DNA of 22,537 bases, taken from assembly GCA_934271525.1 (NCBI GenBank), contig CAKQRL010000020.1, forward strand, positions 1 to 22,537, written 5' to 3'. The translations under genes and the position numbers were made by a program. How positions within the stretch are numbered: the first letter of the stretch is position 1; every line of letters starts with the position of its first letter. A model generated the notes under the pieces. That model searched no databases. It was given only the letters and a program-made list of their open reading frames with translations, and was not told the origin of the DNA. Shown here in pieces: positions 7,501-14,589 of the stretch. This stretch comes from an uncultured Rhodocyclaceae bacterium (lineage in GTDB: Bacteria; Pseudomonadota; Gammaproteobacteria; Burkholderiales; Rhodocyclaceae).

Positions 7501-8975
7501 AATTCCACGGCGGCGTGCATCCTTTTGAAGGCAAGGATTTGTCCAATGTTGGCAGCATTCAAAAAATGCCCATTCCAGAACGCTTGGTGTTAAGTTTGTC
7601 GCAAGGCGCTGGAAATGCCGCCAAACCCATTGTTGTGGAGGGTGAACGTGTTTTTAAAAATCAACTATTGGCGCGCGCCGATGGTTGGATTTCCGCTGCC
7701 ATCCACGCGCCAACCTCCGGCGTTATTGAAAAAATTGGCTTGTATGCCCACGCGCATCCGTCTGGCTTGGCGGTGCCAAGCATTGTTTTAAAAAGCGATT
7801 TTGAAGATTTAATGCTTGAAAAAAATCCACGGTCAACCGTGGAAAAATTTGAAAATACCCACGATTTTGCCTTGTTTTTGCAAGAAAACGGCGTTATCGG
7901 TATGGGCGGCGCAGGTTTTCCAATGAATGGCAAGCTCAAAGAAAATCTGGATGAAATCATCATCAACGCGGCAGAATGCGAACCTTTGGCAACCTCGGAT
8001 GACCGCTTAATGCGTGAACGCGCGCACGATATTATCCGCGGCATTGTTTTATTAGCCGAACATTTAAAGCCAAAACGCGTTTTAATCGGCATTGAAGACA
8101 ACAAACCGCAAGCCGAGTTGGCATTGCAACAAGCAATTGGCCATTTAAAAGCAAACATTGAAATCCACCGCGTGCCAACGCTTTATCCATCGGGCGATGC
8201 CAAGCATTTGGCGTTTTTGCTAACAGGCAAAAAAATTGCCGCCTCCCAACGCGCCACTTCCAAAGGCGTGCAAGTTTTTAACGTTGCCACGGTTTATAGC
8301 CTTTACCGCGCTTTTTTGGGCGAGCCAGTCATCAGCCGAATTGTTACCATCACCGGCGATGTGGCAAACGCTGGCAATTTTGAAGTTTTAATTGGCACGC
8401 CCATTGATTTTGTTTTAAAACACGCCCAAGTCAAGCAAAGCGCGCAAGGCATTTTGCATGGCGGGCCGATGATGGGTTTTTTGGTTAAAAACACCGCCGC
8501 GGGCATTTTGAAAACAACAAATTGTTTGATTGCCGCCAACGCCGATTTCATTCCACCAAAACCATTGGAAATGCCGTGCATTCGTTGCACGCAATGCGCC
8601 AATGTTTGCCCCAATGAATTGCAACCTTATGCGATGTATTGGGCATCGCGCGCCAAAAATTTGGATTCGGCGCGCGACTTCAACCTTTTTGAATGTATGG
8701 AATGCGGTTGTTGCGCTTATGTTTGCCCCGCCAACATTCCGCTGGTGCATTATTTTCGTTTTGCCAAAAGCGAAATTTGGGCAAAGGATGCAGAACAAAA
8801 AGCGGCGCAAATTGCCCGCGAACGTTTTGAATTTAAACAAGCGCGGCAACTTCGCGAAAAAGAAGAAAAGGTGGAAAAACTCAAAAAATTAGCCGAACAA
8901 AAAGCCAAAGAAAAAATGCAGGAAAACGCCGAAAATCATTTTCAAAAAAATTCTGCGTTGACCGTGGAAAAATAA
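7497..8975 (+). CDS. rnfC: Rnf complex subunit C (NADH/FMN and 4Fe-4S)
   Basis: 492 residues from the ATG at 7497, which overlaps the rnfB stop. The open frame extends 77 codons upstream, but that part is a shadow of rnfB. RnfC is the peripheral cytoplasmic subunit that takes electrons from NADH. MKFHGGVHPFEGKDLSN is the usual N-terminus; GVIGMGGAGFPMNGKL (about residues 132-147) is the nucleotide/FMN-binding loop. Two 4Fe-4S motifs are at Cys361/364/367/371 and Cys400/403/406/410. The C-terminus after residue 430 is a short Lys/Glu/Ala-rich helix, much shorter than the long repetitive tail of E. coli RsxC (740 residues). Two repeat pieces are translated: LEKNPRSTVEK at about 108-118, just before the FMN loop, and the final SALTVEK. 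Confidence 0.96.
   Translation: MKFHGGVHPFEGKDLSNVGSIQKMPIPERLVLSLSQGAGNAAKPIVVEGERVFKNQLLARADGWISAAIHAPTSGVIEKIGLYAHAHPSGLAVPSIVLKSDFEDLMLEKNPRSTVEKFENTHDFALFLQENGVIGMGGAGFPMNGKLKENLDEIIINAAECEPLATSDDRLMRERAHDIIRGIVLLAEHLKPKRVLIGIEDNKPQAELALQQAIGHLKANIEIHRVPTLYPSGDAKHLAFLLTGKKIAASQRATSKGVQVFNVATVYSLYRAFLGEPVISRIVTITGDVANAGNFEVLIGTPIDFVLKHAQVKQSAQGILHGGPMMGFLVKNTAAGILKTTNCLIAANADFIPPKPLEMPCIRCTQCANVCPNELQPYAMYWASRAKNLDSARDFNLFECMECGCCAYVCPANIPLVHYFRFAKSEIWAKDAEQKAAQIARERFEFKQARQLREKEEKVEKLKKLAEQKAKEKMQENAENHFQKNSALTVEK
7821..7850. repeat. Compact palindromic repeat inside rnfC
   Basis: Two arms abut as CCACGGTCAACCGTGG (7827-7842), flanked by A/T runs, with the A/T core of the full element missing. 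It is a perfect palindrome read in frame as NPRSTVEK in a linker of RnfC. Confidence 0.75.
8934..8974. repeat. Half repeat forming the 3' end of rnfC
   Basis: The A/T core ATTTTCAAAAAAATT is followed by the arm GCGTTGACCGTGGAAAAA (core 8961-8967). It encodes the last residues of RnfC and leads into the stop codon. It lies inside the operon, directly before the rnfD Shine-Dalgarno. Confidence 0.75.
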
Positions 8976-8992
8976 AAAAAGGATGTTTTTTT

Positions 8993-9973
8993 ATGAAACT
9001 TGCGCCATCTTCTCCTTATTTTCACAATAAAAACAGCGTGCGGCGCGTGATGTTTTCTGTGGCGGCAGCGCTCATTCCAGCAATTTTGGTGCATATTTAT
9101 TTTTTTGGTGTCGCCATTTTGATTCAAATCGCGCTTGCCACGGCAACGGCAATCATAACGGAAGCACTTTTTTTAAAAATCCGCGGTAAACCAATTTTTA
9201 TTTTCATCTCGGATGGCTCGGTTGTTTTAACCGCCTTGTTGTTGGCCTTGGCGCTGCCGCCTTTGGCGCCGTGGTGGTTGATTGTGGTTTGCACCTTTTT
9301 TGCCGTTTTCATCGGCAAACACATTTACGGCGGATTAGGACAAAACCCGTTTAATCCCGCGATGTTGGGTTTTGCCGTGGCAATTGTTTCGTGGCCATCT
9401 TTGATGTTGCTTTGGCAAGAAAATGTGTCGTTTTCCACGCAAATCACGGCAATTTTTGGTTCCTCTGCGGATGCCTTAACGGCGGCAACACCCTTAGACC
9501 ATTTTAAAACCGCACAAAAATCCACCGAACATTTTAAAGCGGTGAATTTCACCACTTGGGGCGCCATGGCGTGGTTAAACGTGGCTTATTTAATCAGCGG
9601 TTTGTTTTTGTGCTGGATGCGCCGTGTGCCTTGGCGTGTGCCGCTTTCTTTTTTAAGCGGTTTAACTTTCATTGTGGGTATTTTTTGGCTCGTTGATTCT
9701 GCTTTTTACGCCAACCCGTTTTTTCATTGTTTTTCAGGCGGCGCAATGCTTGGCGCATTTTTTATTGCCACCGACCCGGTTACCAGTTGCGCCACAAAAC
9801 AAGGCCAAATTGTTTTTGGATTGGGCGCTGGCATTTTGTGTGCGTTTATTCGGCTTTTTGGCGCTTATCCAGACGGCATTGCCTTTTCTATTTTATTGAT
9901 GAATTTGTGCGCCCCGCTCATTGAAAAAATCACCACGCCCATTCCTTTTGGTTTACAGGAAAATCAAAAATGA
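8993..9973 (+). CDS. rnfD: Rnf complex membrane subunit D (covalent FMN)
   Basis: 326 residues, with an AAAGGA Shine-Dalgarno at 8978-8983. RnfD is an integral membrane subunit carrying an FMN bound by phosphoester to threonine. The N-terminus LAPSSPYFHNKNSVRRVM is the family start. GQNPFNPAMLGFAVA and DALTAATPLDHF follow; Thr166 in AATPL is the expected flavin attachment site. FFIATDPVTSCATKQGQ near the C-terminus is another RnfD/NqrB block. About eight to ten hydrophobic segments. It is separated from rnfC by 17 bp, the only early junction of the operon without an overlap, and that junction is next to a repeat copy. Overlaps rnfG by ATGA. Confidence 0.96.
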   Translation: MKLAPSSPYFHNKNSVRRVMFSVAAALIPAILVHIYFFGVAILIQIALATATAIITEALFLKIRGKPIFIFISDGSVVLTALLLALALPPLAPWWLIVVCTFFAVFIGKHIYGGLGQNPFNPAMLGFAVAIVSWPSLMLLWQENVSFSTQITAIFGSSADALTAATPLDHFKTAQKSTEHFKAVNFTTWGAMAWLNVAYLISGLFLCWMRRVPWRVPLSFLSGLTFIVGIFWLVDSAFYANPFFHCFSGGAMLGAFFIATDPVTSCATKQGQIVFGLGAGILCAFIRLFGAYPDGIAFSILLMNLCAPLIEKITTPIPFGLQENQK

Positions 9974-10656
9974 AACCACTTAGCGAATACACCGCATTGG
10001 AAATGGCACGGCGTTGTGCGTTGATTTTATTGGCGTTTTCTATTATTTTTAGCGCATTGTTGGCAGGCGCACACCAATTAACAAAAGAGACCATCGCCAA
10101 AAATATTCAAGCCGAACGGCTCAAAATCATCCAAAATTTGTTGCCCGATGATTCTTACAACAACGATTTATTGCACGATTTTTTAACGCTACCGCCCAAA
10201 AAAGAACTTGGACAGCGCAAAAAATCGCAACTTTTATTTGCCCGCAAAAATGGTGTTGTGACGGCTTTTTTGCTTGAAGCCATTGCGCCAGACGGTTACG
10301 GCGGCAACATTCGCTTGATGATTGCCATTGATGCCAAAGGGCATTTGATGGGTGCAGAAGTTTTGGAACATCACGAAACCCCGGGGTTGGGCGATTATGT
10401 TGCGCAAAAAAAATGGCTCCAACAATTTAAAAATAACAAAAATAAACATTTTCGCATTCAAAAAGACGGCGGCGACATTCTCTACCGCGCGGGCGCAACC
10501 ATCAGCGCGCGGGCGGTAACCAACGCGATTAGCCGCGCGGTGGAATTTGTTGCGCATCATCGCCGCGATTTTTTGCAGGCACGCAACCACCACGACCATC
10601 ATTTTCCTTTCAAAACCGAACATTTTAAAAAGGATGAAAATCGTGCAATGCATTGA
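9970..10656 (+). CDS. rnfG: Rnf complex subunit G (covalent FMN)
   Basis: 228 residues; E. coli RsxG is 206. One N-terminal membrane helix (about residues 14-35) is followed by a periplasmic FMN-binding domain. PDGYGGNIRLMIAI and VLEHHETPGLGD are the family blocks. RAGATISARAVT contains the flavin-attachment threonine (Thr177, family S/AGAT). The C-terminus after about residue 200 is an extra, basic, His-rich tail (ARNHHDHHFPFKTEHFKKDE) with no counterpart I recall. The last ten codons lie in a near-duplicate of the rnfE ribosome-binding site and start, which may explain the extension. Confidence 0.95.
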   Translation: MKPLSEYTALEMARRCALILLAFSIIFSALLAGAHQLTKETIAKNIQAERLKIIQNLLPDDSYNNDLLHDFLTLPPKKELGQRKKSQLLFARKNGVVTAFLLEAIAPDGYGGNIRLMIAIDAKGHLMGAEVLEHHETPGLGDYVAQKKWLQQFKNNKNKHFRIQKDGGDILYRAGATISARAVTNAISRAVEFVAHHRRDFLQARNHHDHHFPFKTEHFKKDENRAMH

Positions 10657-10659
10657 TTT
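10630..10659 (+). repeat. Near-duplicate of the rnfE start region, copy 1
   Basis: AAGGATGAAAATCGTGCAA (from 10630) parallels AAGGACGAATCTCGTGCAA (from 10725); the resemblance continues into CATTGATTT versus CACTGATTT. By eye, 24 of 30 positions agree. Copy 1 keeps a Shine-Dalgarno and a GTG, but the frame from that GTG stops after eight codons. It overlaps the rnfG stop codon. Confidence 0.6.
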
Positions 10660-10724
10660 AAAAAAATGATTTTCAAAAAACAAACTCTAAACGCGTTTTT
10701 GTATTTAAAAAACGCCATTTTGTG

Positions 10725-10754
10725 AAGGACGAATCTCGTGCAACTCACTGATTT
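10725..10754 (+). repeat. rnfE start region, copy 2 (functional)
   Basis: The copy used by rnfE: AAGGA at 10725-10729, eight bases, then GTG at 10738. See the copy at 10630-10659. The roughly 65 bases between the copies are AT-rich and hold no gene. Confidence 0.6.
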
Positions 10755-11382
10755 TAAAAATATTTTAAAAAACGGCATTTGGAAGCAAAACACTTCCATT
10801 ACCCAAATGCTGGGTTTGTGCCCTTTGCTTGCCATCTCCACCAATGCGGTCAATGGCGTGATGTTGTCGCTTGCAACCATTTTGGTGATGGTGATTGCCA
10901 ACGTGGCTGTGGCAAGCCTGCGCAATTTTATTCCGCATGAAATTCGCATTCCGGTTTTTATTTTAATTGTGGCTTCATTGGTCACCATTGTAGATTTGCT
11001 TTTTAATGCGTTTTTTCACCAACTTTACGTGGTGTTGGGCATTTTTATTCCTTTGATTGTTACCAACTGCATTGTTTTGGCGCGTGTGGAAGCCTTTGCG
11101 GCAAAAAATCCGCCTTTAGAATCCTGTTTGGATGGTTTGTTTATGGGTTTTGGAATGTTATGGACGCTCGGACTTTTGGGCGCGTTGCGCGAATTTTTAG
11201 CCAACGGCACGGTGTTTGGCGCCATTGAAATGGTTTTTCCTAATTTAACGGCAATTAAAATTCTGCCCGATCATTACCCGGGCTTTTTGCTCTTTGCTTT
11301 GCCTTCGGGCGCTTTTATTTTGCTTGGTTTTTTAATCGCCGCAAAAAACTACATAGATGAAAAACACACCAAAAAGTCTTAA
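10738..11382 (+). CDS. rnfE: Rnf complex membrane subunit E
   Basis: 214 residues from a GTG start with a good AAGGA Shine-Dalgarno; E. coli RsxE is 231. It is an integral membrane partner of RnfA. The N-terminus FKNILKNGIWKQNTSITQML matches the family, so the GTG is supported over the internal ATG at residue 24. Blocks: LGLCPLLAISTNAVNG, FIPHEIRIPVFILIVAS, GIFIPLIVTNCIVLARVEAFA (the VTNC cysteine equivalent to RnfA TTNC), GLLGALREFLANGTVFG and LPSGAFILLGFLIAAKNYID. Last gene of the operon: nth, which follows rnfE in E. coli, is absent, and a full palindromic repeat begins five bases after the stop. Confidence 0.96.
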   Translation: MQLTDFKNILKNGIWKQNTSITQMLGLCPLLAISTNAVNGVMLSLATILVMVIANVAVASLRNFIPHEIRIPVFILIVASLVTIVDLLFNAFFHQLYVVLGIFIPLIVTNCIVLARVEAFAAKNPPLESCLDGLFMGFGMLWTLGLLGALREFLANGTVFGAIEMVFPNLTAIKILPDHYPGFLLFALPSGAFILLGFLIAAKNYIDEKHTKKS

Positions 11383-11386
11383 AAAC

Positions 11387-11447
11387 AATTTTCCACGGTA
11401 AACCTTTAAAAATTTTCAAAAAAACTTTTTGTTTACCGTGGATTTTT
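11387..11447. repeat. Full palindromic repeat after rnfE
   Basis: Left arm AATTTTCCACGGTAAACC (core 11393-11399) and right arm GTTTACCGTGGATTTTT (core 11435-11441) surround the A/T core AATTTTCAAAAAAAC. In the rnfE direction the hairpin is followed by TTTTTG, so it could terminate the pyrD-rnf transcript. It lies between convergent rnfE and pntB. Confidence 0.85.
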
Positions 11448-11544
11448 GTGGTTTTAAAAAATTCAGACGCAGTTTTTGCCAATTTGCAAAGGTAAAAAAA
11501 CAAAAAAATCTTGGCAATTTCCAGCAGTGTATTTGAAAATTTTT

Positions 11545-11564
11545 TTGTGTTTACCGTGGAAAAT
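11545..11564. repeat. Single repeat arm between rnfE and pntB
   Basis: GTGTTTACCGTGGAAAAT, core 11553-11559, is an isolated arm preceded by a T run. It sits just outside the pnt intrinsic terminator. Confidence 0.65.
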
Positions 11565-11569
11565 CACCA

Positions 11570-11600
11570 TAAAAAAACGCCCGTTTTAAAAAACGGGCGC
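11570..11600 (-). terminator. Intrinsic terminator of the pnt operon
   Basis: On the minus strand, CGCCCGTTTT-TT-AAAACGGGCG forms a perfect 10-bp stem (11599-11578) followed by seven T residues (11577-11571). It lies 20 bases past the pntB stop. This classical terminator is separate from the repeat family. Confidence 0.88.
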
Positions 11601-11619
11601 AGGTTTTTTGTAGAAAAAT

Positions 11620-13008
11620 TTAACCAAGCGTTTTGAGATTCGCGATGATGTCAGATACAACAGGTTGGGCATCGCCGTAAATCATGCGGCAGTTTTCTTT
11701 GTAAAACAGCGCATTTTCAATGCCAGAATAACCCGTGCCTTTGCCGCGTTTAATCACCAACACATTTTGTGCCGATTCGGCATCCAAAATGGGCATGCCG
11801 TAAATGGGCGAAGATTGGTCTTCCTTGGCTGCGGGATTCACCACATCATTGGCGCCAATCACCAAAGCCACATCGGTTTGGGCAAATTCTTCATTGATTT
11901 CGTCCAAATCAAAGATTTTGTCATACGGCACGCCGGCTTCCGCCAACAACACATTCATATGCCCGGGCATACGGCCAGCCACCGGATGAATGGCAAATTT
12001 TACTTCCACGCCGGCATTTTCCAACAATTCGGTCATCTCCCAAATTTTGTGTTGGGCTTTGGCAACCGCCATGCCATAGCCGGGAACAATAATCACTTTG
12101 CTGGCGTAACGCATCAAAGCGGCGGCATCCATGGCGCCGGCTTCTTTCATTGTGCCTTCAATTTTTTGCTCTTGCGCGCCAGAAGTTTGCCCCATTGGCA
12201 CAAACAAAATGTTGGCAATGGAGCGATTCATCGCTTTTGCCATCAATAAGGTTAAAAGCGAACCTGCCGCACCCACTACGATACCAGCGATAATCAAAGC
12301 GGGGTTGCTCAACACATAACCTTCAAAACCCACAGCCAAACCGGTAAAGGCGTTAAAAAGCGAAATCACCACCGGCATATCCGCGCCGCCAATGGGCACC
12401 GTTGCCACAAAGCCCAAACCCAATGCCACGGCAAAGAACATTAAAATCACAAAAGCATAAGGCGATTCTTGCGTAATCATCAACACGCCAAACACAATGG
12501 ATAAAATCAACAAGGTGATATTCATGGCGTTTTGGTAAGGCAAATGCGGCGCTTTTTTCATCACACCTTGCAATTTTGCCCATGCCACACAAGAGCCAGT
12601 AAAAGAAACAGAACCAATGAATGCGCCAAGAACAGCCAAAATCATCACGGAGGCAGAAGGATTGTAACCTTTGGCAAATTCAATGGCCGCAATGGCCGCT
12701 GCCGCGCCACCGCCCATGCCGTTGTAAATGGCAACCATTTGCGGCATATCGGTCATTGCGACTTTTTTACCAGAAACCCACGCAATGGTGCCGCCAATAA
12801 TCAATGCCAGAATAATCCAAAACAGATTGTGCAAATTGGGATAAAAAAGCGTGGCAAACACCGCCAAGAGCATTCCATAACCCGCCCAAACAATGCCGCG
12901 GCGCGCAGTAACCGGAGAGCCCATTCCTTTTAAACCAAAAATAAATAAAAGTGCCGCCACAAACCAAGCGGCGTGCACATAAAGAAGTGTTACATTTTGG
13001 GCATACAT
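11620..13008 (-). CDS. pntB: NAD(P) transhydrogenase subunit beta
   Basis: 462 residues from the ATG at 13008, the same length as E. coli PntB. The frame extends ten codons upstream, but the ATG has AAGGA correctly placed and gives the normal start. The N-terminal two thirds are domain II, the membrane proton channel (about nine helices, with blocks such as VAIYNGMGGGAAAAIAA and SFTGSCVAWAKLQG). The C-terminal domain III binds NADP(H): IVPGYGMAVAKAQHKIWE, HPVAGRMPGHMNVLLAEAG, VIGANDVVNPAA and KRGKGTGYSGIENALFY are all present. The complex drives hydride transfer from NADH to NADP+ with the proton gradient. One base separates it from pntA2. Confidence 0.97.
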   Translation of the reverse strand: MYAQNVTLLYVHAAWFVAALLFIFGLKGMGSPVTARRGIVWAGYGMLLAVFATLFYPNLHNLFWIILALIIGGTIAWVSGKKVAMTDMPQMVAIYNGMGGGAAAAIAAIEFAKGYNPSASVMILAVLGAFIGSVSFTGSCVAWAKLQGVMKKAPHLPYQNAMNITLLILSIVFGVLMITQESPYAFVILMFFAVALGLGFVATVPIGGADMPVVISLFNAFTGLAVGFEGYVLSNPALIIAGIVVGAAGSLLTLLMAKAMNRSIANILFVPMGQTSGAQEQKIEGTMKEAGAMDAAALMRYASKVIIVPGYGMAVAKAQHKIWEMTELLENAGVEVKFAIHPVAGRMPGHMNVLLAEAGVPYDKIFDLDEINEEFAQTDVALVIGANDVVNPAAKEDQSSPIYGMPILDAESAQNVLVIKRGKGTGYSGIENALFYKENCRMIYGDAQPVVSDIIANLKTLG

Positions 13009-13009
13009 T

Positions 13010-13318
13010 TTAGGAATCCTTTTTCTTAAACATGGCAAGCATTCTTTCCGTTACCACGTAACCACCAGCGGCATTGGCTGCTCCCAAAGCCACCGCCAAA
13101 AAACCAATGAAGGTTTGCGTAAAAGTTTCGGCTTCGCCTAACATAATCATTGCGCCAACCACCACCACGCCGTGAATAAAGTTAGAGCCAGACATCAACG
13201 GCGTGTGCAAAATCACCGGCACTTTGGCGATAATTTCATAACCGGTAAAGGCTGCCAGCATAAAAATATACAACGCCGCCAAACCACTAATTCCAACCAC
13301 AGAAGGCATAAAGTCCAT
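13010..13318 (-). CDS. pntA2: NAD(P) transhydrogenase subunit alpha 2 (membrane part)
   Basis: 102 residues with three to four membrane helices. It corresponds to the C-terminal membrane portion of E. coli PntA, here a separate protein as in the three-subunit enzyme of Rhodospirillum rubrum. Recognisable blocks are LAAFTGYEIIAKVPVILHTP, LMSGSNFIHGVVVVGA and FLAVALGAANAAGGYVVTER. The first ATG has GGGAG about eight bases upstream, so it is preferred over the ATG three codons later. It sits between pntA1 (3-base gap) and pntB (1-base gap). Confidence 0.96.
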   Translation of the reverse strand: MDFMPSVVGISGLAALYIFMLAAFTGYEIIAKVPVILHTPLMSGSNFIHGVVVVGAMIMLGEAETFTQTFIGFLAVALGAANAAGGYVVTERMLAMFKKKDS

Positions 13319-13321
13319 TAT

Positions 13322-14446
13322 TTACACTCCCAAAACAGTTTTAACCATAGCGTGTTTTACTTCGCCATCTTTGCACAAAAGCGAACCGGCAATGACTTCG
13401 TCTTCCCAGTTGATATTCAAAACACCTTCTTGAATAAAGGGAGACAAAAAGTTATACAAGTTTTTGGCAAACAACTCCGATGCGTGTGTGGGCATGCGGC
13501 TGGGCAAATTCACCGGACCGTAAATGTGCACATTGTTTTCAAAAACGCTTTCTCCAGCTTTGGTTAAAGCGCAGTTGCCGCCCGTTTCAGCTGCCATATC
13601 CACAATTACCGCACCGTGTTTCATACGGCGAACCATATCCGCCGTTACAATAATCGGCGCTTTTTTACCCGGAATAGCCGCGGTGGTAATCACCACATCC
13701 GCATTGGCGATGGCTTTGGCTAATTTTTCTGTTTGTTGGGCTTTTTCTTCTTCGGTTAATTCACGTGCATAACCGCCTGCACCATCGGCAGAAACGCCGG
13801 TATCTACAAATTTGGCACCCAAGGATTCCACTTGTTCTTTGGCAGCCGAGCGCACATCGTAACCTTCTACCATCGCTCCCAAACGTTTACACGTTGCAAT
13901 GGCTTGTAAGCCCGCAACACCTGCACCAATCACCAATGTGCGCGCAGGGCGCATGGTGCCCGCCGCTGTGGTTAACATAGGGAAAAATTTTGGCGCAAAA
14001 CCAGCGGCAATCAAAGCACATTGGTAACCCGAACATGCTCCTTGTGACGACAAAGCATCCATACTTTGCGCACGCGAAATGCGCGGCAACAATTCCAAAG
14101 CAAAAGCGGTGATTTTTTTTGCATTAAAAGCTTCTAAGCGTTTTTTGTCTTCATAAGGACGCAGCATTCCAGCCACAATTGCACCAGAAGGCATGGCGTT
14201 AATTTCGTCAATAGAAGGCGGCGTTACACGCAAAATCAAATTGGCTTGTTCGTATGTTTTGGATAAATCATCGGTTACTTGAATAGAAGCGTAATCCGTA
14301 TCCACAAAATGGCTTTCTACGCCGGCATTTTTTTCCAGTTGAATGGTAGCGCCCAAAGCCACAAATTTTTTTGCCGTCTCGGGCACCAGAGCAACGCGAC
14401 GCTCGCCACTGATGCGCTCTTTGGCGACCGCGATAGTCAAACTCAT
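13322..14446 (-). CDS. pntA1: NAD(P) transhydrogenase subunit alpha 1 (NAD-binding)
   Basis: 374 residues. It is domain I of the transhydrogenase, binding NAD(H), and is homologous to alanine dehydrogenase. A strong AAAGGAG precedes the ATG. Blocks: KERISGERRVALVPETAKKF, NLILRVTPPSIDEI, LLPRISRAQSMDALSSQG, and the Rossmann loop VIGAGVAGLQAIATCKRLGA with the following acidic segment EGYDVR. PGKKAPIIVTADMVRRMKHG and VIVDMAAETGGNCALT are further PNT signatures. First gene of the pntA1-pntA2-pntB operon, divergent from icd across about 140 bp. The three-subunit arrangement is complete and undamaged. Confidence 0.97.
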   Translation of the reverse strand: MSLTIAVAKERISGERRVALVPETAKKFVALGATIQLEKNAGVESHFVDTDYASIQVTDDLSKTYEQANLILRVTPPSIDEINAMPSGAIVAGMLRPYEDKKRLEAFNAKKITAFALELLPRISRAQSMDALSSQGACSGYQCALIAAGFAPKFFPMLTTAAGTMRPARTLVIGAGVAGLQAIATCKRLGAMVEGYDVRSAAKEQVESLGAKFVDTGVSADGAGGYARELTEEEKAQQTEKLAKAIANADVVITTAAIPGKKAPIIVTADMVRRMKHGAVIVDMAAETGGNCALTKAGESVFENNVHIYGPVNLPSRMPTHASELFAKNLYNFLSPFIQEGVLNINWEDEVIAGSLLCKDGEVKHAMVKTVLGV

Positions 14447-14589
14447 TGTGTTCTCCTTTGAAGGAAGCCCGATTGTTTTTTCAACAACAGGCTAGGTTAA
14501 TCAAAAAACGCGCACAAGATTTTGCCACAAAATTGCGCTATGCGTTTTAATTTTTGCCATAATGCTTTTTTTATTTTGTGGAAAAAACC
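14447..14589. promoter_or_regulatory. Divergent pntA1/icd intergenic region
   Basis: The 143 bases must carry promoters for both the pnt operon and icd. For icd, CATAAT (14558-14563) is a good -10 candidate, with TTGCGC 19 bases upstream as a weak -35. No confident hexamers are seen for pnt beyond its strong Shine-Dalgarno. No palindromic repeat is present here. Confidence 0.35.

Noticed and set aside
10660..10724. Possible eroded repeat copy between rnfG and rnfE
   Set aside because: ATTTTCAAAAAA resembles the core, but no ACCGTGG arm is present; the match is too weak to call.
11665..12249. 194-codon open frame antisense to pntB
   Set aside because: It is a shadow of pntB; its His/Phe/Gly-rich composition is typical of complement frames in this AT-leaning genome.
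14461..14495. Imperfect hairpin in the pntA1 leader (GCCTG / CGGGC)
   Set aside because: Only a few base pairs form and there is no T run or known riboswitch pattern.
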